Positions 31,550 through 40,180 of a stretch of DNA of 64,000 nucleotides are shown here, one piece after another (position 1 is the stretch's first letter; each line of letters opens with the position of its first letter). A program made the position numbers and the translations under genes. Below the pieces are notes generated by a model. That model did no database searches and was not told the DNA's origin. It was given only the letters and a program-made list of their open reading frames with translations. Source of the stretch: Parcubacteria group bacterium ADurb.Bin192 (GTDB taxonomy: Bacteria > Patescibacteriota > Patescibacteriia > 2-12-FULL-60-25); the NCBI GenBank assembly GCA_002070095.1, contig MWCR01000001.1, forward strand, positions 1 through 64,000, written 5' to 3'.

Positions 31550-32539
31550 ATGTTAGAGGTTTTCATTACCAGAAAAATACACGACTCGGGCGTGCAAATG
31601 CTTAAAAAAGCCGGTTTTAAAATTACGGTCTATCCCAAGGATCAAATCATTGACCGTAAATCTTTATTGCAGGGCTCAAAAAATAAAGACGCGGTCCTAT
31701 CTTTGCTGACCGATAAAATAGATGATGAGTTTTTTACGTCCGCGGGTTCCAAATTAAAAATCGTGGCCAACTATGCCGTGGGTTTTGATAACGTAGACTT
31801 GCAGTCAGCGCAAAAACACAAGGTTGTAGTCACCAACACGCCCAGCGATAAGGTTAACGAGTCGGTGGCCGAGCATACTTTTGCCTTGATGCTGGCTCTG
31901 GCGCGCCGGATTACCGAAGCCGACCACTTTGCCAAACGCGGACAATACAAAGGCTGGTCGCCCACGCTGTTAAACGGTACGGACGTATACGGTAAAACTT
32001 TAGGCCTGATCGGCGCCGGACGCATCGGCTCCATGGTGGCCAGAAGAGCGGTTAAAGGCTTTGGCATGAAGCTGATCTATTCCGGACCAAGTCATAATCC
32101 GGAACTGGAAAAAGAATTGGGCGCCAAAAAAGTCAGCCAAACCGCTTTATTGCAAAAATCCGATTTTGTATCATTGCACGTTCCCCTTCTGCCCTCCACC
32201 CGCCATTTGATTTCAGACAAAGAATTCAAACTCATGAAAAAAACCTCTTTCCTGATCAACACGGCGCGCGGGCCGGTAGTGGATGAAAAAGCTTTGCTCA
32301 AAGCTCTCAAAGCCAAACAGATTGCCGGCGCGGGTATTGATGTGTTTGAATGCGAACCATCGATCGATTGTGATTTAAGTGATAATTTGGCTTTAAAACA
32401 ATTCGACAATGTTATTTTAACACCTCATATTGCCAGTGCCACGGAAGAAGCTCGGCGCGCCATGTCTGAAGTGGCGGCCAAAAATATTATCGCCGTGCTC
32501 AAAGGCAAAAAACCCTTGACTCCGGCCAAAGTCAACTGA
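31550..32539 (+). CDS. D-2-hydroxyacid dehydrogenase (glyoxylate/hydroxypyruvate reductase type)
   Basis: 329 residues. NAD(P)-binding loop LGLIGAGRIGSMVARRA (around 145-160), catalytic Arg in NTARGPVVDE, Glu in FECEPS and His in LTPHIASATEEAR, all present. The family reduces 2-keto acids to D-2-hydroxy acids; closest pattern is glyoxylate reductase, but D-lactate, phosphoglycerate and related substrates remain possible. TATAAT lies four bases before the ATG with no Shine-Dalgarno, suggesting a leaderless message. Monocistronic, with a terminator at 32557. Confidence 0.93.
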   Translation: MLEVFITRKIHDSGVQMLKKAGFKITVYPKDQIIDRKSLLQGSKNKDAVLSLLTDKIDDEFFTSAGSKLKIVANYAVGFDNVDLQSAQKHKVVVTNTPSDKVNESVAEHTFALMLALARRITEADHFAKRGQYKGWSPTLLNGTDVYGKTLGLIGAGRIGSMVARRAVKGFGMKLIYSGPSHNPELEKELGAKKVSQTALLQKSDFVSLHVPLLPSTRHLISDKEFKLMKKTSFLINTARGPVVDEKALLKALKAKQIAGAGIDVFECEPSIDCDLSDNLALKQFDNVILTPHIASATEEARRAMSEVAAKNIIAVLKGKKPLTPAKVN

Positions 32540-32556
32540 TTAAACATTTTCCGGCT

Positions 32557-32585
32557 AAAAATCCTCTGTTCAGAGGATTTTTTAG
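32557..32585 (+). terminator. Terminator after the dehydrogenase gene
   Basis: AAATCCTCTG-TTC-AGAGGATTTTTT, a strong stem with T-run. Confidence 0.85.
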
Positions 32586-32587
32586 TA

Positions 32588-32614
32588 TAAAAAAAGAACG
32601 GCTTGCAAGGCCGT
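32588..32614 (-). terminator. Terminator of the 32619-33218 gene
   Basis: Minus strand ACGGC (32614-32610) and GCCGT (32602-32598) around a TTGCAAG core that is itself palindromic, followed by TCTTTTTTT. Confidence 0.75.
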
Positions 32615-32618
32615 AGAG

Positions 32619-33218
32619 CTATGGTTTGTCGGGCTTGTCCGACAAAAGATGGTGCAAACCCGACTGTTTACCGGCTTGCGGTTTCAACGCTTCCGGGTAA
32701 GGTTTGGGCGCGGGAATGGTAGGCACCGGAGCAACCGGCCCAGCTTCGATCTTCCCGGTTTCAACCTCGGACGCGTGGTATTCATCCATGGCGGTAAAGA
32801 TACCCGAAGGAAACTCGCGCGTGATACGCACATCGTCGTCTCCGGGGAACTCTTCCTGAAGCATGGTTCCAAAGTCACGCAATGAAACCACTTCCGGGAT
32901 CATGCCTTCCACCACCAGCCTTATCTCTTCCAGCCGCCGCAGAAACTGACTGCCGATCAGAGGTCCGGAATAGATGCCGCGCAAACGCTTTTCACATTCC
33001 TCCATGGCACGCTGTCTGAAAGCATCGGCTTCTTGAGACAAAGCCCGGGAAACGCCCAAAGGAGGTCGGATGGAACCGTGGAGCATTAGCCGGACAATCT
33101 CGCGTTCCTGCGGAGTAAAAGGCATTTGCAGACGGCCGGCCCGGTTTGAAGCCAGGAATTGATCGGCCGCGGCAGACCAATCCCCGATAAAAGAAAAAAG
33201 GTCAGGACTATCTGCCAT
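32619..33218 (-). CDS. Protein of unknown function, 199 aa
   Basis: Not recognised. GTG/ATG choice is clear: ATG 33218 with AGGAGG eight bases upstream and a near-consensus promoter. The protein is mostly helical and soluble, with PFTPQEREIVRLMLHGS (residues 32-50), a long helix DAFRQRAMEECEKRLRGIY (around 65-85) and RRLEEIRLVVEGMIPEV, then a Pro-rich C-terminal third ending in KPDKP. The Pro-rich tail resembles in style those of the 26399 and kinase products. Flanked by its own promoter and terminator, convergent with the dehydrogenase gene. Confidence 0.6.
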   Translation of the reverse strand: MADSPDLFSFIGDWSAAADQFLASNRAGRLQMPFTPQEREIVRLMLHGSIRPPLGVSRALSQEADAFRQRAMEECEKRLRGIYSGPLIGSQFLRRLEEIRLVVEGMIPEVVSLRDFGTMLQEEFPGDDDVRITREFPSGIFTAMDEYHASEVETGKIEAGPVAPVPTIPAPKPYPEALKPQAGKQSGLHHLLSDKPDKP

Positions 33219-33238
33219 GTTCTTACCTCCTGACTGCC

Positions 33239-33267
33239 ATATTCAATAAAAATAATGATTTTGTCAA
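33239..33267 (-). promoter_or_regulatory. Promoter of the 32619-33218 gene
   Basis: Minus strand TTGACA (33267-33262), 17-base spacer, GAATAT (33244-33239), then AGGAGG before the ATG. Confidence 0.7.
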
Positions 33268-33284
33268 TAATTAAACCCTCTAAA

Positions 33285-33325
33285 ACGAACAAGACCCGCG
33301 GGGTGTTGAGATACAACCCTGCGGG
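33285..33325 (-). terminator. Terminator of the 33356-33664 gene
   Basis: Minus strand CCCGCAGGGTT with AACACCCCGCGGG, a long imperfect stem, followed by TCTTGTTCGTTTT. The T-run is interrupted, so efficiency is uncertain. Confidence 0.55.
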
Positions 33326-33355
33326 CCAAATGAGTGGCCGGCGACGAGGATGTCG

Positions 33356-33664
33356 CTAGCCATAGATGAGGAACGGGACGAGGGTGAACGCCGCGCCGAG
33401 CGGGATGAAGAACCAGACGGCCAGCACGCCGGCCCTGGTCTCCCGCAGGTGCTCGAACGGCACGCAGGGGCTACCGCTCGTTCGCCCGGCCAGCAAACTG
33501 TAGGTTGCGTTACGACCCCAATAGATGGCCAGGGACAGCAGCCCACAGTTGACGACCAGCAGAGCCAGCCCGACCGCCAGCGCCACGTCGCCCGTCTGGA
33601 AACGTGCCAAGCCGACCGCCAAGCCCATCAGCCCGCCGCTGACCACCATCAAAATCTTACCCAT
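33356..33664 (-). CDS. Small membrane protein, three helices, 102 aa
   Basis: Three hydrophobic helices: about residues 4-20 (ILMVVSGGLMGLAVGLA), 27-47 (VALAVGLALLVVNCGLLSLAI) and 79-101 (GVLAVWFFIPLGAAFTLVPFLI), separated by an Arg/Gly/Ser-rich loop. No family recognised. A GAGGAGGGAA Shine-Dalgarno sits just before ATG 33664, with a consensus promoter about 55 bases further up. The clear start and stop signals and membrane pattern argue it is real despite its size. GC-rich relative to the flanking repeats. Confidence 0.6.
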   Translation of the reverse strand: MGKILMVVSGGLMGLAVGLARFQTGDVALAVGLALLVVNCGLLSLAIYWGRNATYSLLAGRTSGSPCVPFEHLRETRAGVLAVWFFIPLGAAFTLVPFLIYG

Positions 33665-33718
33665 TTGTCTTCCCTCCTCTGGGAAGTCACGTAACCACCT
33701 TGGTCACTATGACTGTAT

Positions 33719-33747
33719 AAAATAGCATAAAATAGCCAATTTGTCAA
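33719..33747 (-). promoter_or_regulatory. Promoter of the 33356-33664 gene
   Basis: Minus strand TTGACA (33747-33742), 17-base spacer ending TATGC, TATTTT (33724-33719). Confidence 0.75.
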
Positions 33748-33779
33748 GATATTTGGCTTAAATAAGCTAAAAACTCACC

Positions 33780-34141
33780 CCAACCCCTCTCTTAAGCTCA
33801 AGAGAGGGGCTTATGCAGGCCAATAAACGCTTCGTCTTCCTCGCGTCTTGTCCCTCAAAGCTTCAGCGGAGTGGGAAGGCGGGGATCCATTTTATTAACT
33901 CATGTGTCACTGCGGGCTTAATGAACAAAACAACGGTCATGTCATTGCGAGGATGAACGATAGTGAAGACGCGGCAATCTCGCTGATAAGCCAGTCATTT
34001 AAGCAGATTGCCGCGTTGTGCATTCGCTCCACTCGCAATGACATAATGGTTTTGACGTGGGACATGGGACGAGTGACGTAGGACGCGGGACGAGCGACGT
34101 TAAGGACGTTAAGTACGTAATTTGTAATTCGTAATTTGTAA
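33780..34141. repeat. Composite repeat island before mutM
   Basis: No gene. 33941-34043 is the cleanest GTCATTGCGAG element: terminal inverted GTCATTGCGAG/CTCGCAATGAC and an inner inverted pair GCGGCAATCTCGCT/AGCAGATTGCCGCG. It is followed at 34056-34119 by ACGTGGG, ACGAGTG, ACGTAGG, ACGCGGG, ACGAGCG heptamers and then 9-base ACGTTAAGG/ACGTTAAGT units, and by GTAATTTGTAATT repeats up to the mutM -10 box. Confidence 0.85.
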
Positions 34142-34157
34142 TTGTATATTATGTCCC

Positions 34158-34967
34158 ATGCCAGAACTCCCGGAAGTCGAAACCATTTGCCGCCAGCTGA
34201 ACGACAAGCTCAAAGGTCACGTCATTGAATGTGTCACGATTTTGCAGTCCGGACGCGAAAAGCCAGCCGGTCAAAAACTGATTGATATTTTGCGCCGTAA
34301 AAAAATCGAGTCAGTCAAACGCAGAGCAAAATTGATTGTTTGGCATTTCAGTGACGGCACGGCCTTGGTCACGCATTTAAAAATGACAGGCAGTCAAATC
34401 TTGGTTGATAAAAAATACATCCCCAAAAAACACGACCGGATGGTCTTTGAGATCGGACCTCATTGTCTAGTCTGGGCTGACATTAGAAAATTCGGGCACA
34501 TCAATTACTTGGATAGTAAGGAATTTGCAGATTTGTTGGTCAAATACGGTCCCGAACCTTTAACTCTTAAACCGGAAGAAATAGCCAAACTATTCATAAA
34601 ACCTAAAACGCGCAACATCAAATCAGCCCTCTTGAATCAACAAGTGATTGCGGGTATCGGCAATATTTACGCGGATGAATCCTTGTTCCGAGCCGGCATC
34701 AAGCCAACCCGCAGACTTGGATCGTTAAGTGCTCAAGACAGAATGAATCTGGCCAAGGCTATTCAAGAAGTACTAAAAGAAGCCATCAAATACAAAGGCA
34801 CCAGTGCCCAGAACTATTATGATGCCAACGGCCAAAAAGGCAGTTTTGTTCAACGCTTAAATGTTTATGGACGCAAAAACCAACCCTGCAAAAAATGCGG
34901 TGCTCCCATTACCCGTATCGTAGTCGCCCAACGAGGGACTCATTACTGCCCAAAGTGTCAAAAATAA
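34158..34967 (+). CDS. mutM: Formamidopyrimidine-DNA glycosylase (Fpg/MutM)
   Basis: 269 residues, standard length. The N-terminal MPELPEVETI places the catalytic Pro and Glu at positions 2-3 after Met removal; the lesion-recognition and helix-two-turn-helix parts include QQVIAGIGNIYADESLF; the zinc finger is CKKCGAPITRIV...HYCPKCQ with four Cys. The enzyme removes 8-oxoguanine and fapy bases and nicks the backbone. TATATT lies seven bases before the ATG and no Shine-Dalgarno is seen. With EndoQ at 50521 it forms the visible DNA base-damage repair set. Confidence 0.96.
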   Translation: MPELPEVETICRQLNDKLKGHVIECVTILQSGREKPAGQKLIDILRRKKIESVKRRAKLIVWHFSDGTALVTHLKMTGSQILVDKKYIPKKHDRMVFEIGPHCLVWADIRKFGHINYLDSKEFADLLVKYGPEPLTLKPEEIAKLFIKPKTRNIKSALLNQQVIAGIGNIYADESLFRAGIKPTRRLGSLSAQDRMNLAKAIQEVLKEAIKYKGTSAQNYYDANGQKGSFVQRLNVYGRKNQPCKKCGAPITRIVVAQRGTHYCPKCQK

Positions 34968-34976
34968 CCACAATAC

Positions 34977-35070
34977 GTCATCCTGAATTCAGTTCAGGAT
35001 CTCTAAACCAATTAACTTAATCAAATATGATTCGGAAGGCGAGATCCCGGATCATAGTCCGGGATGACGG
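34977..35070. repeat. Paired GTCATCCTGAA / CCGGGATGAC hairpin elements
   Basis: GTCATCCTGAATTCAGTTCAGGATCTC (34977-35003) forms a hairpin; 35040-35069 GAGATCCCGGATCATAGTCCGGGATGAC is its inverse-oriented relative. Together they could fold into one larger structure after mutM and before the PEP-swivel operon end. Confidence 0.7.
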
Positions 35071-35112
35071 ATAAGAGATTTAACACAGGAAGAGATAATA
35101 AAAAATTTATTT

Positions 35113-36543
35113 TTAGTCTTTTATTTTTTTAACAATTCCGTGGTCAGCATCAACCTCCACTCTATTCCCGTCTTTTAGGGATCTAGAAGCATTTTTTGTG
35201 CCGATGACACAAGGGATGTTTAATTCTCTGGAAACAATGGCCGCGTGACAGGTTATACCGCCCTCGTCCGTAATTATCGCAGCCGCTTTTTTCATGATAG
35301 GTAGAAATTCAGGGCGAGTCATGGACGTCACCAAGATATCACCTGATTCAAACTTATCAAAATCCTTCAGACTTAGCACTACTTTAACTATACCCGACGC
35401 CAAACCATGGCAGGCCGAGTTGCCTTTTAAAACATCATTATCGTCTGCGGCAACATGGGTAGCTTTGTCCATCTTATCCCAAGCTTGATCCGGGTCATCA
35501 AACTCAAACACCGGCCCCTGCGCATCAAAATAAACCACGCATTTCATTCTTTTTTTCAGTTCTTGTTCAAAATCATCCGCCATAAACTTACCGTCCGACC
35601 AATCAGAATAAATTGTATAAGGCGCTAATTCCAAAGCTATGGCACGGCGGCGGCACAACTCTTTAGAAGTGCCGGCTATCAATATTAAAATCATTTGCAA
35701 AGATGTTTTTCTGACATCCCTGACTTCCATGGCGAACTGCGTAAATGCGAATAGATTCTTCAATTTACCATCAAGCCGCGAGGCATATTCCAGGACGATT
35801 TTTTTATTCTCAGCAACTTCCGCCTCTACTTTGGCTATATAATTTTTAAGACCGTCCACTCCGCCTAAATCATCAACCCTGGACTGCGTTAAGGACTCAA
35901 TCTCCTCATCAGACAAGGAAAAGTAGTAATCAGTATATGTCCAAGCTATGCGCGAGATGTCACGATCAGCCACATAGTCCAAAATACACCTGTCCTGCCT
36001 TAACAAAAAAGATTCAAAAGCGGGCTTGGCAGCCATGAATAAAAATTCTTCAAATTCACCCTCATCACCACCGGCCTCGGTATACAAATCCTTAACCAAA
36101 TCCTCATAAACCGCCTCGGAAAAAATCGTGGAACTCAACAGAGAGAAAAACTTCTGATAATAAATGTCGATATCTGATACCAATCTATTTTGTTCAACGT
36201 TATTTAAATCGAGTCTACCATTTTTGTTATAAAGATCCTCGATTTCTCGTTCGACTGTTCTATAATCTTTAACCTCCTGCAATGATTCGATGTCTCCATT
36301 TTGAAGCTTATTGTAAGTCTCTTTGGCAGTCCTGACATATGAGGCCATGTTAAAAAATAAGGTGCCGTGATGAGGCTTACAGATGAATAGAAACGCTCCA
36401 AAATTAAAATCATAGTACCTGGTAAAATAAGGCGCGTAACACTCCGGCAACAAACTGAAATACAAAGCCAAAGAAAAGTTACCCTCTTGCTTGGTTATAT
36501 CTTCGGGCTTGATGCCCTGTAAATACCTGTCGACATTGCTCAT
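35113..36543 (-). CDS. Orphan PEP-swivel (phosphohistidine mobile domain) protein 6
   Basis: 476 residues, last gene of the cluster. The C-terminal domain (about 370-476) is the PEP-utilising mobile domain of PEP synthase/PPDK/rifampin phosphotransferase, with TSMTRPEFLPIMKKAAAI, the phospho-accepting His in DEGGITCHAAIVSREL (around 433) and PCVIGT. The middle (about 240-340) is a helical domain with MEVRDVRKTSLQMILILIAG, like the region between ATP-grasp and swivel domains in rifampin phosphotransferase. The N-terminal 230 residues are unfamiliar. No ATP-grasp domain exists, so phosphate must arrive in trans or from another donor. Its start overlaps the stop of the preceding paralog by four bases (ATGA). 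Confidence 0.85.
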   Translation of the reverse strand: MSNVDRYLQGIKPEDITKQEGNFSLALYFSLLPECYAPYFTRYYDFNFGAFLFICKPHHGTLFFNMASYVRTAKETYNKLQNGDIESLQEVKDYRTVEREIEDLYNKNGRLDLNNVEQNRLVSDIDIYYQKFFSLLSSTIFSEAVYEDLVKDLYTEAGGDEGEFEEFLFMAAKPAFESFLLRQDRCILDYVADRDISRIAWTYTDYYFSLSDEEIESLTQSRVDDLGGVDGLKNYIAKVEAEVAENKKIVLEYASRLDGKLKNLFAFTQFAMEVRDVRKTSLQMILILIAGTSKELCRRRAIALELAPYTIYSDWSDGKFMADDFEQELKKRMKCVVYFDAQGPVFEFDDPDQAWDKMDKATHVAADDNDVLKGNSACHGLASGIVKVVLSLKDFDKFESGDILVTSMTRPEFLPIMKKAAAIITDEGGITCHAAIVSRELNIPCVIGTKNASRSLKDGNRVEVDADHGIVKKIKD

Positions 36544-37982
36544 ATTTTTCTGACTATACCATGATTGGCATTAACCTCAACCATGTCGCCGTCTTTAAAA
36601 ATTTGAGTCGCGATTTTGGTACCAATGACACAAGGTTTGCCCAGCTCGCGAGACACGATGGCCGCGTGGCAGGTGATCCCGCCGTCATCAGTCACAATAG
36701 CTGAAGCCAATTTCATATAAGGCACATGTTCCGGCCTGGTCATGGGAATGACCAACACATCACCTTTTTCAACCTTTTTAGCATCTTCGTTGGACACCAC
36801 GACCTTAACTCTGCCATAAGACTTGCCTAAGCTGGCCGCAAAACCACGTGCTTCGGTTAAACCTTCATCCAATAATTGGACACTCTGCTCCCGAAAAGCT
36901 TTAGCCTGCTCGCCGCAAATAGATTCAACGATTTTACCGCTTTGATATAAACGCAAAAAAGGCTGCGTGCGACGCTGTTGTAAAAGATTCAGGTCAACAT
37001 GGCCATCCACGGCTTCGATCAGCTCTTCATGACTCGTAAAGACCAAATCCCGGTAAGGCAAGTTTGTTCGGCGGGCGATTTCCGTGACATATTTGGTCAT
37101 AAGACCGATGTAAGTCAGGGTCACGGCCTTGCGGTCGTCCTGCCATTTGGTAAAAATTTCCGTCAGCCTGACCAAAAGCATTATCTCTGATGAAAATTCA
37201 TACTTTTCCAACAATGCCTGTTTAGCTTTTTTGTTTTCCATTGGCACATCCTTACAAACAAGCCTGTTGCCATCAATCAACTCTTTAATTTTTTGCCGAA
37301 TAACCTCCAACGAGTATTCACTCAAGCCGCTGTAATTGGAATTAATGAACCAATACTTTTTTTGATGATCTTTGAGCGCCTCTGATAGATCCTCACCTTG
37401 CAACTGACGATTAGCCAAGGCCATTAAAGCGTTTTCTTCCTCGTTTAAGAACGAATCATTAACCGGGGCCGACATGATACTGAACAAAACATTGGCGTTT
37501 TCCTTAGTTTGATGCTCTTTTTGGTAAGCTGATAACAATGCCTGCAGTTTTTTATCCGCGTAAAACATATACGCATCAAAAAACGGGGGAAAGCCCATCT
37601 CACTCAAAAATCTATCCATTAAATCCTGCAAACCGGTTTTGATTTCCTGATTGCTCAAAGCTGAAAAATCCTTATCCCTGTCCAGTTCACATTTTTTCAT
37701 GACTCTTTCATAACGGTCTTTCCACTCCGAATAGTTTTGAGCGAATAGTCCAGAATCCTCCTGTTCCGACTCAATCAAAGACAAGGCAATACGCTCGATA
37801 TCGCTTTTTTGCGTCATCCAATCAGCCTGACCGCTTTCCATGTAACAACAGGTGAATTCATAACAAGGGAATCTGTTTTCATATGATATGGAAAAGGCTC
37901 TGGCCGGCATTTCAATGTAAATTGGATTGGCGTCAAGATGCTCAAGGTTAAATTGACGCCCTTTAATATCTTTTATGTTCAT
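36540..37982 (-). CDS. Orphan PEP-swivel protein 5
   Basis: 480 residues. The swivel domain reads PMTRPEHVPYMKLASAIVTDDGG and the catalytic His is in DDGGITCHAAIVSRELGK (around 439), with PCVIGTKIATQIFKDGD after it. The helical middle domain has WQDDRKAVTLTYIGLMTKYV followed by REL-like NLPYRDLVFTSHEELIEA, matching the dehydrating region of rifampin-phosphotransferase-type proteins. The N-terminal third shares only weak similarity with its paralogs. It overlaps both neighbours by four bases and must be translated with them. Confidence 0.85.
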   Translation of the reverse strand: MNIKDIKGRQFNLEHLDANPIYIEMPARAFSISYENRFPCYEFTCCYMESGQADWMTQKSDIERIALSLIESEQEDSGLFAQNYSEWKDRYERVMKKCELDRDKDFSALSNQEIKTGLQDLMDRFLSEMGFPPFFDAYMFYADKKLQALLSAYQKEHQTKENANVLFSIMSAPVNDSFLNEEENALMALANRQLQGEDLSEALKDHQKKYWFINSNYSGLSEYSLEVIRQKIKELIDGNRLVCKDVPMENKKAKQALLEKYEFSSEIMLLVRLTEIFTKWQDDRKAVTLTYIGLMTKYVTEIARRTNLPYRDLVFTSHEELIEAVDGHVDLNLLQQRRTQPFLRLYQSGKIVESICGEQAKAFREQSVQLLDEGLTEARGFAASLGKSYGRVKVVVSNEDAKKVEKGDVLVIPMTRPEHVPYMKLASAIVTDDGGITCHAAIVSRELGKPCVIGTKIATQIFKDGDMVEVNANHGIVRKI

Positions 37983-39424
37983 AATTTAATTACGGTTCCA
38001 TGATTAGCATTAACCTCCACCCTATCTCCGTCTTTAATAGCTTTGGTAGCCACTTGAGTTCCGATGATACACGGAATACCTAATTCGCGAGACACGATGG
38101 CCGCGTGGCAGGTTATACCACCTTCGTCGGTAATGATAGCAGAGGCCAGCTTCATGATAGGTAAATATTCTGGGCGTGTCATGGACGCGACCAAGACATC
38201 GTCCTTTTGCATCTTATTGAAATCATCCTGACTCAAGATGACACTCGCCGTACCTATGGCCTTGCCTGGACTGGCGATATTGCCTCTAATTTCGGTCTTC
38301 TGCAGCCCTGCCTCAATCTTACGATAAACCTCCATAACCTGTTCACCAGTTACAAATTCCAAACTATCATTTTCAGAGTATGACAAACAGCCAAACCGAG
38401 CTCGCTTTTCCAGCTCTTGAGTCAATCCCTTATTATCCAATAGTTTAGGCAACTCTTCCGCGTGAGCCCATAAAACCGTTTTTAAATCAAAACCTCTTTC
38501 TTTGGCTACATACTGAGCCGCTACAGTTAAATAATAGCTACTGATATTGTTGTATTTCTTCCTATCATCTCTAAGATTGGTGAAAAGATTCAATAATTCC
38601 AACTTAGACTTAACATCTTGACCAAGATTTAATGACTCAATAAGAGCAACCTTATTTTGAACCAATTCAGAGGTTTTGGCGATTGATTGCCTGGCTTCGT
38701 CTGCTAAAAATTGATTGGCCAGCCAAGTATCCAACACACCACGAAAATAGGACTTATCGAGATAAACCACTTTTTCGTAATCATTCTTGATCCAATAATA
38801 GTTTTCAACGTGCTGCTGTAATTTTTCTTCGACCTCCGTGTTTTGAGATCCTTTAGCTTTGGCTAAATCATAAATTTGCAGCATATCAGCCTGCTCTTTT
38901 TGTAAATTTGATGGATCCTTAGGGCTCAAAAGTAAGTTTATATCTTTCTTACTCAGAGAATTGACCTTATCACCAAAAATATGCGCTATCACCATCTCTT
39001 CAACGGGATCCAACAAGTCAACAAACAATGAATTCTCCCAAAACTGATAATTCTGTTCTAAAAATTCAGCATAAATCTTTTTAAAGGTTGCATTATCCCC
39101 GTTGATCCCGACCAACTTGGCGCCCACAGTCTCCATTGTCCTGCCAGCCTTATAGAACTTATCTGACAGCTGATAAAAATACTGCAAATCCTTATCCATG
39201 GTATTAACTATTTTTTCAGCCTGTAACAAGTTTAAGTCATAATCAAAATAATGCCCCATGATGGTTCTTGAATCCTCATTAACCACTATCAAAATATCGT
39301 TGGGAAAAACAAAACCGGAAGCTTTTTCCATACGGCTTTTTATACAAAGCCATGGCATGCTAATAGTTAACATGTTGGTAGCACATGATTGCTTATACCA
39401 ATTTATATTTTCGTACTTAAACAT
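37979..39424 (-). CDS. Orphan PEP-swivel protein 4
   Basis: 481 residues. Swivel motif TRPEYLPIMKLASAIITDEGGITCHAAIVSREL broken here into its parts: TRPEYLPIMKLASA and GGITCHAAIVSREL with His near 440, followed by PCIIGTQVATK. The middle helical domain contains LRDDRKKYNNISSYYLTVAAQYV and LKTVLWAHAEELPKLL. Most similar by eye to the 40181 paralog (shared QVATK, EIRGNIASPGKAIG/EIRGSSASLGKAIG and the KKDINLLLS/LKPRDLTVL region). It follows the HD gene by two bases. Confidence 0.85.
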   Translation of the reverse strand: MFKYENINWYKQSCATNMLTISMPWLCIKSRMEKASGFVFPNDILIVVNEDSRTIMGHYFDYDLNLLQAEKIVNTMDKDLQYFYQLSDKFYKAGRTMETVGAKLVGINGDNATFKKIYAEFLEQNYQFWENSLFVDLLDPVEEMVIAHIFGDKVNSLSKKDINLLLSPKDPSNLQKEQADMLQIYDLAKAKGSQNTEVEEKLQQHVENYYWIKNDYEKVVYLDKSYFRGVLDTWLANQFLADEARQSIAKTSELVQNKVALIESLNLGQDVKSKLELLNLFTNLRDDRKKYNNISSYYLTVAAQYVAKERGFDLKTVLWAHAEELPKLLDNKGLTQELEKRARFGCLSYSENDSLEFVTGEQVMEVYRKIEAGLQKTEIRGNIASPGKAIGTASVILSQDDFNKMQKDDVLVASMTRPEYLPIMKLASAIITDEGGITCHAAIVSRELGIPCIIGTQVATKAIKDGDRVEVNANHGTVIKL

Positions 39425-39426
39425 AT

Positions 39427-40032
39427 TTATAAAGATATTTTATTCAGATTTTCCTCCGCTTTTTTTCTAACCTCCGGAAAAATAAAATTATCCAACAATC
39501 GGCTTAATTCTTTTAAGATTTCATCCATGTCATACATGCCCGAATCAACCATGCTTCGCAAACGTTTTTCCGTGTACCTGTCCAAGGCATCCAAATCGTG
39601 AAAAACTTTTTTGTTCTGCGTTTCATACCACGATTTCCAGTCTTCAATCTTTAATTGATCGGTATCGTGCATAGCGATTATCTCCACGATTTCTTTAGCT
39701 TTTTCCGAATCATAACCAATTTTATGCAATAAATCATGGGCTATTTTGGCACCGGCCAGCATATGTACCAGCTTGCCGTTAACCAACTTGTTTTGACCTG
39801 TAATGTATTTGAAATGCTCAGGCAGAATCGCGGAATGACCAATATCATGCAGCATGGCCACCGGAATTAAGACGTCAGCGTCAAATTCAAGACGTCCCCG
39901 GTAATCGAGCACCAGCTTAACGGTTTCGGCCGCATGCTCATCATCTCCGGGGCGGCCCAGTTTTAATAATGGCAGACATTCCGCCCATAATGTTTGATAT
40001 TTTTCCGGTAGATTTTCTATGGTCATACTCAT
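39427..40032 (-). CDS. HD-superfamily phosphohydrolase
   Basis: 201 residues. The metal-binding series is complete: His in DDEHAAETV, the HD pair in VAMLHDIGHSA, His in HMLAGAKIAHDLL, His/Asp in IIAMHDTDQL and Asp in HDLDALDRY. HD proteins of this kind hydrolyse phosphate mono- or diesters, often nucleotides; the substrate is unknown. The gene lies within the PEP-swivel cluster, 148 bases after paralog 3 and two bases before paralog 4, so it is part of the same transcript. Start is ATG 40032 or 40026. Confidence 0.85.
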   Translation of the reverse strand: MSMTIENLPEKYQTLWAECLPLLKLGRPGDDEHAAETVKLVLDYRGRLEFDADVLIPVAMLHDIGHSAILPEHFKYITGQNKLVNGKLVHMLAGAKIAHDLLHKIGYDSEKAKEIVEIIAMHDTDQLKIEDWKSWYETQNKKVFHDLDALDRYTEKRLRSMVDSGMYDMDEILKELSRLLDNFIFPEVRKKAEENLNKISL

Positions 40033-40067
40033 TTAATTACGAATTAAAATTACGAATTTCACGCTTT

Positions 40068-40148
40068 GTCATTTCGAGTGTTAATCGAGAAATCCCTTTT
40101 CTGTGCGTTTAATGACTTGAGGGATCTCTCCACCTTGGTCGAGATGAC
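40068..40148. repeat. GTCATTTCGAG hairpin element, copy 1
   Basis: 81 bases bounded by GTCATTTCGAG and TCGAGATGAC inverted ends. The 45 bases after it (to about 40188) also match the sequence after copy 3 at 41844-41886, so spacer and element were duplicated with a PEP-swivel gene. Confidence 0.85.
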
Positions 40149-40180
40149 AGAAGGTGAATGATCAAGCTGACAAAAAAAAT

